DNA of 64,000 bases from contig NZ_CP091285.1 of the NCBI RefSeq assembly GCF_021650975.2, forward strand, positions 806,001 to 870,000, given 5' to 3'. This document shows, in pieces, positions 6,505 through 14,800 of this stretch (positions are counted from its first letter, which is position 1; each line of letters starts with the position of its first letter). This stretch comes from Flavobacterium jumunjinense (GTDB lineage Bacteria; Bacteroidota; Bacteroidia; Flavobacteriales; Flavobacteriaceae). The notes under the pieces were generated by a model that saw only the letters and a list, made by a program, of their open reading frames with translations, had not been told where the DNA came from and searched no databases. The translations under genes were made by a program, and so were the position numbers.

Positions 6505-9414
6505 TCATTTTAATATTGGAATTAACAAAGTGACTTTCGTCCCTATTGGCTCTTTATTTTCATTTGCTAAATCTTCAATAGTAACTCCTATTTTTATTTC
6601 TTTACCGAAATTTAGCAATTCTAACCTATTTTGATTGGCTTTAGTCGCAAAAGATTGGTGTTTATTATTACGCAATTGAGCAGCTTTATTTCTTCCTACA
6701 CCATTATCTAAAACAATACATTTTAGCATTTGTTCTTCTTTTAAAATTTCAAAAAATATTTCAAGAACTCTGTCAGTTTTTTTATGAAGTAAGCCATGCT
6801 TAATAGCATTTTCAACATAAGGTTGAATAAGCATTGTAGGAATTTTTACATCTTCATTACTTTCTAAACTAATAATCTTATAAGTAAATTTATCTTCAAA
6901 TCGTAGTTTTTCTAATTCCAAATAAATATTTAAACATTCTATTTCTTCTCTTAAAGAAATGTAACCTTTAGAGCTATGATCTAAATAGGCACGAATTAAA
7001 TCTGCAAATTTGGCCAAATAAGAGCTGGCTAAATTCTTTTGATTTAAAACAATGTACTCCTGAATAGAATTCAAAGCATTAAAAATAAAATGAGGATTCA
7101 TTTGTGATTTTAAATTTTCTAGTTTAAGAATCGCCAACTCATTTTCAAATTTAGCATTTTTCAAAGCCAGTTCTTTTTCTTTTTCTTTTACAGCTAATTT
7201 ATTTCTATAAAAAAATATAATTAAACCAAAAGCAACTAAAACAATACTTAAAACGAACCACCATTTTTTCCAATATGGTTGATTAATTTGAAAACTAATT
7301 TTTTCTGAAATATATTTAGTTCCATTACTACTTTTAGCTCTAATTTCAAAAATATATTCTTTTGAAGGTAGACTAGTAAAATTTACAAAGTTCAAATTTC
7401 TATCTAATAAAATCCACTCATCACTTAGACCTAATAATCTATATTCAAACAATAATTCATCTTCTGGATAATAGCCATTAACATGAAAAGTAATTTTGAT
7501 TCTATTTTTATCATAAGGTAAAGTATAATTTGCTTGTACAATGGTGTCTTTTTCATTTATTGTAATCGTTTTTATATAAACTTCCTTAGAACGATAACTC
7601 TTGGGAACTATATTTTTATCAATTATAAAAACACTTTCTTGACTCGCTAATAAAATACTTTTATCATCAACAATTACTCCTTTTATATTACCAATAGAGG
7701 AATTATTTATTGAAGATGATTTAAAAACATTAGAATTAGAATCAAAAATTTGAATTCCTTTATCGGTTACAATCCACAAATCATTACTATCAGATTTTAT
7801 TTCTTGAATAATATTAGATTTCAAACCATTCGTTAGATCCAGTTTGTGTACAAATTTATTGTTTTTGTATCCTAATATTCCTTCGGAAAAGGTAGCTATC
7901 CAAACTATATTATTAGCTGTCTGACAAATATCTTTTGCCGTGATACTTTTATTATTAAATTTTAAAACTTTAGGTAAAAAAAGACTATCATAAACCACTA
8001 AATTATCTACATAAGAAACAAATATTTCAGTATTACTATTCTCTGAAAAAGAACGATACGCTCTACTGTAATTTAAATCTTTTACTTTTAATAGCGCATT
8101 GTTTTCAAATTTCAAAACTGTAGCTCTATCAAAACCAGCATAAATAATTTGATTGGTATTCGCTATTTGCTGTAAATCTTTTGCATTATTCAAGCTTTGT
8201 AATGGAACTAATTTTTTTGAAATTAAACAATAGCTAAATCCTGATCCTTCTGTACTTATCAATAAAGTATTTTCTTCTTTTAAAAATAATAATGCCGAAA
8301 TTTTTCTCTTATTCTTAATTTCAACTTTATCTTTCAAACCTGTTTTTAGGTCTAACACAAATAAATTTCCTTTAGTGGTTCCAATAGCAATCTTTGAAAT
8401 TGAAATTTTCTCTACTGCTGAAACAACTTCATTACTAACTACATTTTTATAGGACTTAATTTGCAAACTTGGAATTATATAAATACCATTATTTAGTGTC
8501 GAAACCCAAACTGTTTTATTTTCATCAACGATACTTTTTGTAATAAAATCATCTCTAAAAACAACATCTTTTAATGCAATCTGACTCTTATTTTTATTTA
8601 CTATTACAATTCCTGTTGAAGTGCACAACCATAAATCTTTATCTTTTTGTGAGACGCTTATAATCCTATTATTTTTCAATTCGTCGGGAAATGCAATAGC
8701 TACTAAACTACTTTCTTGTATTTTAAAGAATTGGTTTTCGTTTGAAATATTATCATACAAAGACAAATAGAATTCTTCTTGATAAATAAAAAACTTTGGA
8801 ATTACATTACTTCCAAATGTATCAGTATTATAATTTAATTTTGAGATAGTATTTGCTTTTGAGATAGTAAAAACAGAATCATCAACAGTAAAAAAAATTC
8901 TATCATTTAATTGATAAGGTGCTCTAATAATTGGATACTTGGAATCTGAAGGCACAACTATTCTCTCTCTTTTTTTTGTTTTTAAATTAACCGAAAAAAG
9001 AGTTGCACTTGAGAATATAAATAGTCGGTTCCCTAGAAACAAAAACTCAGCTAATTCTCCTTTCAATTCGTTTTTTAAATCTAAAAAAAGTTCTAATCTA
9101 TTATTTTTTAAATAGAAAAATTGCCCTGATATATTATTGCACCAAAGTTGATTTTGATTGTCTAATTTCAAACCAAAAACAGAAAGTCCTCTTTTTTCTT
9201 TATTGGAATACGAAACATATTCTTTTCCGTCAAAACGATACAAACCTTTGTCAGCTGCTAACCATATAAAACCATTAGAATCTTCTAAAATATCATAAAA
9301 CTCCACATCTGGCAAACCTTCTTTTTCGGTTAACTTTATAGAAATAGGATCTTGGGCAAACAATATGTTTACCGTTAAAAATACAAAAAGGCTATATGAA
9401 AGTAAGGTTTTCAA
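6505..9414 (-). CDS. Beta-propeller sensor histidine kinase (LytS-type kinase domain)
   Basis: 969-residue hybrid-style sensor. It has a signal peptide (MKTLLSYSLFVFLTVNILFAQ), then roughly 600 residues of two-component-regulator propeller repeats (motifs such as GLPDVEFYDILEDSNGFIW and NNIVWIATFSEGIL). A Y_Y_Y domain follows (about 620-710), then one transmembrane helix (719-736), a short coiled coil, and a His_kinase domain with H775 in NPHFIFNALNS. The ATPase N-box VENAIKHG is near 866. The start codon read here is TTG at 9414, the only start that keeps the full signal peptide; a TATTTTTG element lies just upstream. It probably reads an extracellular or periplasmic polymer signal and phosphorylates the adjacent LytTR protein. 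Confidence 0.92.
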   Translation of the reverse strand: MKTLLSYSLFVFLTVNILFAQDPISIKLTEKEGLPDVEFYDILEDSNGFIWLAADKGLYRFDGKEYVSYSNKEKRGLSVFGLKLDNQNQLWCNNISGQFFYLKNNRLELFLDLKNELKGELAEFLFLGNRLFIFSSATLFSVNLKTKKRERIVVPSDSKYPIIRAPYQLNDRIFFTVDDSVFTISKANTISKLNYNTDTFGSNVIPKFFIYQEEFYLSLYDNISNENQFFKIQESSLVAIAFPDELKNNRIISVSQKDKDLWLCTSTGIVIVNKNKSQIALKDVVFRDDFITKSIVDENKTVWVSTLNNGIYIIPSLQIKSYKNVVSNEVVSAVEKISISKIAIGTTKGNLFVLDLKTGLKDKVEIKNKRKISALLFLKEENTLLISTEGSGFSYCLISKKLVPLQSLNNAKDLQQIANTNQIIYAGFDRATVLKFENNALLKVKDLNYSRAYRSFSENSNTEIFVSYVDNLVVYDSLFLPKVLKFNNKSITAKDICQTANNIVWIATFSEGILGYKNNKFVHKLDLTNGLKSNIIQEIKSDSNDLWIVTDKGIQIFDSNSNVFKSSSINNSSIGNIKGVIVDDKSILLASQESVFIIDKNIVPKSYRSKEVYIKTITINEKDTIVQANYTLPYDKNRIKITFHVNGYYPEDELLFEYRLLGLSDEWILLDRNLNFVNFTSLPSKEYIFEIRAKSSNGTKYISEKISFQINQPYWKKWWFVLSIVLVAFGLIIFFYRNKLAVKEKEKELALKNAKFENELAILKLENLKSQMNPHFIFNALNSIQEYIVLNQKNLASSYLAKFADLIRAYLDHSSKGYISLREEIECLNIYLELEKLRFEDKFTYKIISLESNEDVKIPTMLIQPYVENAIKHGLLHKKTDRVLEIFFEILKEEQMLKCIVLDNGVGRNKAAQLRNNKHQSFATKANQNRLELLNFGKEIKIGVTIEDLANENKEPIGTKVTLLIPILK

Positions 9415-9419
9415 CTATT

Positions 9420-9427
9420 CAAAAATA
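9420..9427 (-). promoter_or_regulatory. Bacteroidetes -7 element TATTTTTG before the histidine kinase
   Basis: Matches TAnnTTTG on the minus strand. It is so close to the TTG start that the transcript would be leaderless or nearly so. No clear -33 element was found, so support is moderate. Confidence 0.4.
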
Positions 9428-9457
9428 GAACTTTGAAATGAGATAGTGTTATAGTAT

Positions 9458-9485
9458 TTCTGAAAACCGCTTTTGACTTGCTAAA
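9458..9485. repeat. Direct repeat, right copy, flanking the kinase-regulator pair
   Basis: TTCTGAAA, a variable stretch, then TTTTGACTTGCTAAA, matching 5716-5743. It lies immediately after (in transcription sense) the pbpC stop codon. Confidence 0.75.
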
Positions 9486-11897
9486 TTAGTTACTTTCAAT
9501 TAAAATTCTTCTTTTTAATTCTTCTCCATGTTGATCGACAACCGTTATAATATAGGTTCCTGAGGTTGCAAGTATTTGCTTTTCATGGAACGTTTTGGTG
9601 CTTCCTAAATATTTATCATCCAAATACCAAAAAAGCTCAGCTTCAGTCTCAGAATGAGCAACTTTTACAATTACAGGTTGTAATTTACCATCAAAATCTT
9701 TAGTCAAGACAATCTTTGTATTCGCATTTGGATAAATAAATTCCATCTTTCTCCCTTGATTCACCGCTACACAACCAGGTTTATAATTTGGCAAAGGTAG
9801 GTAGTTAACATTCTTACTTTTATAATATAATTCCATTACTGGTGGTAATACAAACCATGGTTTATTTACAATATCGCCTATATTTTCGCAAGTACTATTC
9901 ACTCTATATTGCTCTGTTTTATCGAGATGTATTAATTTATGGTACGGACAATTTTCTGTTTTTCTATTGTTTTTTGGAATCCATTGAAGTTTGGATTTAC
10001 AATTTTCTTGCGCCAAATATCCTGATTGAATGCAAATTTCTTTTTCTTCCAAATCATTATATGGAGCCTGAAACCAATTTGTTCTTGGAAACAAACGAAA
10101 AACATCAAATAAAATTGGAGCAGCACTTTCAACACCGGTCAGTAATGGTCTTCCTTCTCCAGTTGCATTACCCACCCAAACAGCTACTACATAATCTCCA
10201 GTTATACCAACTGCCCAAGCATCTCTACCACCGAAACTTGTACCCGTTTTCCAAGCGATTTTAAGTGACGAATCATAAAAACGCCAAGCTTCATCTCCTT
10301 GAGGACGATTTACTTCTCTCATCGCATTAAAAGTTTGCCAAATAGCTCCGGCACTAAAAACATTTTTCTCTTTTTTTGGCTTTCCAAAATCAACTTTCAG
10401 ATTACTATTATAATTTAAATTAGCTAATTCATTACTTCTAAATTCGTCTTGTGTCTTCGTATAATTAGATAACGTTCCAGACATGTAAGCGTAGGAACGA
10501 CATAAATCCCAAAGATTTGTCTCTGCACCACCAAGAATTAAAGAAAGTCCATAATTAGAAGGATGACGGTTCACATCTCTTAGTTTCAATTTTTGAAGTT
10601 GTTCATAAAATTTTGTCACAGAATATTGTTGCAACATTAATACAGACGGTATATTTAATGATCTTGACAATGCTCTACTTGCAGGAACAGCTCCGTCAAA
10701 ACTAAAATCATAATTTTGTGGACTATAACCCGAAATTTGTGTTGGAATATCTGGAATTAATGTATTGGGTAAAATTTCACCCTCATCTAACATAGACGCA
10801 TATAGAAAAGGTTTTAAAATACTTCCCGTACTCCTTGGCGCTTCAATTATATCTACATCTTTTTGGTGAGAAATATCGGTTGGACTATTACCAACATAGG
10901 AAATTATATTCCTAGTTTTAACATCTACAACCAAAACTGCAATATTATGCACCTGATTTTGCTTGTATAAATTATAATATTGACTAACAATTTCATTTAC
11001 ACGTTCATGAACGCCTAATTTTAAAGTAGTTTTTATTTTCTCTCCTTTATTTGTTTTTGCTATTTTCTGCAATAAATGTGGTGCTGTTTGCGGAACGACA
11101 AATGGCTTTTCCGGAAGTGACTCGAGCAAAGAAAGCTCATAAGTATCTTTATCTATAGTCTTCTCTTCAAAAAGTTTTTTCAACAATCTATTTCTTTTTT
11201 CTAATAATTTTTGCTGGTTTTTACCCGGATAAATCAAACTAGGAGCATTCGGAAGCACAGCTAAAGTTGCGGTTTCTGCCCATGATAATTGATGTGGTTT
11301 TAATCCAAAATATCTCCATGAAGCCATTTCTAACCCAACAACATTACCACCATATGGCGCATGAGCTGCATAAAGTCTTAGTATTTTATCTTTTGAATGA
11401 CGAAACTCTAATCGTGTAGCTAATATTACCTCAACTATTTTTTCAAAATAGGAACGTTTTGTACCTTCTCTATGTAAACGAATAACCTGTTGTGTTAATG
11501 TACTACCGCCTCTTACTACTTTATTTGCCCTCCTATTTTGCAAAAAAGCATGATACATAGAAACTGGATTAAAACCAAAATGATAATAAAAATGTTGATC
11601 TTCGAATGCTAGTATGCATTTTTCAAATTTTTTCGGAAGACTGTCACTTTCTGGAAATCTCCATTGTCCATCATCTGCAATCTTAGCCCCAATAAAATGT
11701 CCTTCCGCACTTTCAATTACAGTTGTATAATTTGGTTTAAAAAGCACTTTAGGAAGCGAAAAGTAATAAACAATCATAAGTATTATACTTATGATTGTTT
11801 TTATTTTGTGCCTTTTCAAAAACACTATTAGAGACCTAACAGGTTTTCGAAACCTTTTAAATCTATTAGATTTTATTCTTTTATAATTTTTATCCAC
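9486..11897 (-). CDS. pbpC: Penicillin-binding protein 1C (bifunctional glycosyltransferase/transpeptidase)
   Basis: Inner-membrane enzyme of peptidoglycan synthesis, 803 residues. An N-terminal transmembrane helix (about 34-48) precedes a GT51 transglycosylase domain with catalytic E99 in AFEDQHFY and the GGSTLTQQ motif (130-137). The transpeptidase domain has S359-ILK362 (SxxK), S413-LN (SxN) and K550-TG. The last 90 residues form a BiPBP_C domain. Its start lies inside the end of the alpha-2-macroglobulin gene (25-bp overlap), so the two are translationally coupled. The same pbpC plus macroglobulin pairing is known in Proteobacteria (YfhM/PbpC) and is thought to repair the wall after protease attack. 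Confidence 0.96.
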   Translation of the reverse strand: MDKNYKRIKSNRFKRFRKPVRSLIVFLKRHKIKTIISIILMIVYYFSLPKVLFKPNYTTVIESAEGHFIGAKIADDGQWRFPESDSLPKKFEKCILAFEDQHFYYHFGFNPVSMYHAFLQNRRANKVVRGGSTLTQQVIRLHREGTKRSYFEKIVEVILATRLEFRHSKDKILRLYAAHAPYGGNVVGLEMASWRYFGLKPHQLSWAETATLAVLPNAPSLIYPGKNQQKLLEKRNRLLKKLFEEKTIDKDTYELSLLESLPEKPFVVPQTAPHLLQKIAKTNKGEKIKTTLKLGVHERVNEIVSQYYNLYKQNQVHNIAVLVVDVKTRNIISYVGNSPTDISHQKDVDIIEAPRSTGSILKPFLYASMLDEGEILPNTLIPDIPTQISGYSPQNYDFSFDGAVPASRALSRSLNIPSVLMLQQYSVTKFYEQLQKLKLRDVNRHPSNYGLSLILGGAETNLWDLCRSYAYMSGTLSNYTKTQDEFRSNELANLNYNSNLKVDFGKPKKEKNVFSAGAIWQTFNAMREVNRPQGDEAWRFYDSSLKIAWKTGTSFGGRDAWAVGITGDYVVAVWVGNATGEGRPLLTGVESAAPILFDVFRLFPRTNWFQAPYNDLEEKEICIQSGYLAQENCKSKLQWIPKNNRKTENCPYHKLIHLDKTEQYRVNSTCENIGDIVNKPWFVLPPVMELYYKSKNVNYLPLPNYKPGCVAVNQGRKMEFIYPNANTKIVLTKDFDGKLQPVIVKVAHSETEAELFWYLDDKYLGSTKTFHEKQILATSGTYIITVVDQHGEELKRRILIESN

Positions 11898-14800
11898 TGT
11901 CCTTTATCTCTTGCAACATAATTATCATCATACATCGCTTCGCATTGAATACCTGGCAAGTAATAATCCCCAAGATAAGATGCATTTAATAAAATTGTGA
12001 ATACTCTCGTTTCACCCGCTTTTAAATCGAAATAGAAATTGGTTCTATCGTCTCTAATATCAATATAGTCTGCTTTATTTTCCGCATAGCTACCAAAATC
12101 GGTAAATCTTGAATTCATAATTTCAAATCCAGATGGAACAATTTGTGTTAACGCAACATTTTCAATTCTTTCACTTGAGGTATTTCTGATTACAACTTGA
12201 GCTACAATTTCCGTCCCTTGTTGTACTTGATTTAAATTAATTGATGCACCCGATTTTGTTTTATAACTTGTAACTACATCTAAATTTTTATGCATTTCTT
12301 TTTCTTCTCCTATCGGAAGTACTCCACTATTTAAAACACGAACATAAATAGTATTACTATTATTGTTTTTTACTGTTATCGAATAATTTCCTTTTTTTAC
12401 AGCTAAAGTTTTATCTATAACAGATTTCTGCGTCACCAGGTTTTCAGATTTACCATTGAAACTAATTTGCGCACTAACACCTTTCCCTCCGTTTTTGATA
12501 GCAAATTTTGACATTGCATATAAAGCATAAGCAGTAGTTTGTGTACTCATATACTGATTTGAAGAAAGGTTTTTTGCCAATTTATTAGCCAACTGGAATG
12601 CTTTTGTTTTATCATCTACCAATAAATATGTTTCCAATAACATGGCTCTATTTCTGTCTTCAGAACCATAATAATAGTAGCGCGTTGAAGCATCATAATC
12701 GAAAGATGAAACTGTATTAATTATTTTCAGAGCCGCATTTTTCTGTCCAATTAATGCGTAAGCTGCTGCAAGACGTAATTTAGATTCGTCTGAAATCCCT
12801 ATAGTCTCTCTTAGTCTATTCATAGAACCTAAATCTGCTGAACCCGCTAAGGCTAATGTATACAATCTGTATGCTTGTGAAAAATCATTATGGTATCTTT
12901 CATTTAATCGCCATTGTTTCGCTTGATTTTTTTGATATGAAATCCATCTTTGTTTAAAACCTGAAGGCAAAACATATCCTTTCTTTTCTGCTTCGATCAT
13001 GAAATGTCCAGCATAGGAAGTTCCCCAATCATCAGAATAAGTACTTCCTGGCCAATATGACAATCCGCCACTTGAAGTTTGAAAACTATTTAAACGTTGA
13101 ATTCCGTTATTTACATTTTTTTGAATCTGTTGTTTTTTAGTATCGTCAATTGCAACAACATCGGCTAAGTACAACTGAGGAAATACACTAGATGTTGTTT
13201 GTTCAACACAACCATGTGGATACTGAATTAAATATTTTAATCTTCTATTAAAATCGATTGTTGGAAAAGAGGAAACCTCTAATTGCGCTTTATTCGTACC
13301 ATTAACACCAAATGTTGCCCAATTGATAGATTTCGTCGAATTTGGTTCTAATACTAAATCAACAAAGACTGTCGTTTCTGGATTTGGATTAACAATATCA
13401 ATCTCGACAGGGAATGATGCTTTTTCTGAACCAGAAGTTGCTATTACTTCTATTTTACCAAGACCAGTTACATCTCCAACTTCTAAACTGAAATAGATCA
13501 TTTTTTCATCTGGCGAATTAAAAGTAACCTGTTGTTTCGACGATTCTAAAACTCTAATTCCGTTATTCGTTTTTACCTGAACAGTAACATTTTTAATATT
13601 TTTCTCCATTGCAAAAACAGTTACTGGCAATGTGATTTTTTCATTTGGGGAAATTTTTCTTGGCACAGACGCTAAAACCATTAATGGATTTCTTACTGGA
13701 GTTGCTGTTTCTGCACTTCCATATGCGTTTGTCTTTACTTCTGCTGCTACAACCATTGTTCGAACAGAACCTACATAATTTGGCATATCAATAGTATGCG
13801 ATTTTGTTTGTCCTTTTTCTAATTTAAATGGTCCTAAATAAATTACAACAGGTTTAAAACGGTTGGCTTTTTTAGCATTACTTCCACCCAAATCTTCATC
13901 TCCACCAACACTAAATATTTGATTTATCTTTCCGCCATAAGCTCCAATTACGTCATCATACACATCCCATGTTTTAACACCTAACGCTTGTTTAGAATAG
14001 AATTTATCCCATGCATTTGGTGTTTTAAAACGTGTTAAATCTAACAAACCTTCATCTACAACTGCAACAGTATAAGTCATTTCTTTACCGTTTTTCTCAC
14101 TAACCTTAATTGTAGCTTTTTGTTCTGGACGAAGCACACTTGGCATTTCTATTTTAGGCTCTAAAACGGTATTTTTATCAACAACTTCAATTGGAATAAT
14201 TCCATACATACGAATTGGTGTATCACTAACCGTTTGTCCGTGTGGTTTCAACAATGTAATATTAACATATACATTAGGAGCCATATCTGAGGTTACAGGA
14301 ATTTCAACTTTAGTTTCTCCCTGTGTAGTGTTTGTCCATAATGTTTTCACCACCTTTGAACCATTCTCTAAAGACAATAATGCTCTTCCACCAGCAGTCG
14401 ATGGGAAAGAAACTATTGCTTTTTCACCTACATTATGTTTTTCTTTGTCTGATGCAAAAACCAACATATTTGCTGTAGTTCCATCACCCGATTTAGTTTT
14501 TCCTGACCAATATGGCCAATCAATAATAGACGTTATACTTGTTGCATGATTATCCGAAGGATCTACAACTCTAATTAAATAACGTCCCCAGTCTCCTTCT
14601 GGTACAGAAAATTGAAAACTTCCTTTACCTGTATTATTTGTAGAAATATTATATTGCTTGTAAGCTGTAGTAACATTATCTGAATTATATCGTGCTAAAT
14701 CATCTCCGTCTGAATTCCACCACCATCTCCATTCTACTTTATAAACATATACTTTTAGGTTGCGAACAGCTTTTGGTTTTCCGTATTCTGAAAGTGTAAC

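Noticed and set aside
9842..10264. 140-codon plus-strand ORF opposite pbpC
   Set aside because: A shadow of the conserved pbpC C-terminal region; no start context or homology.
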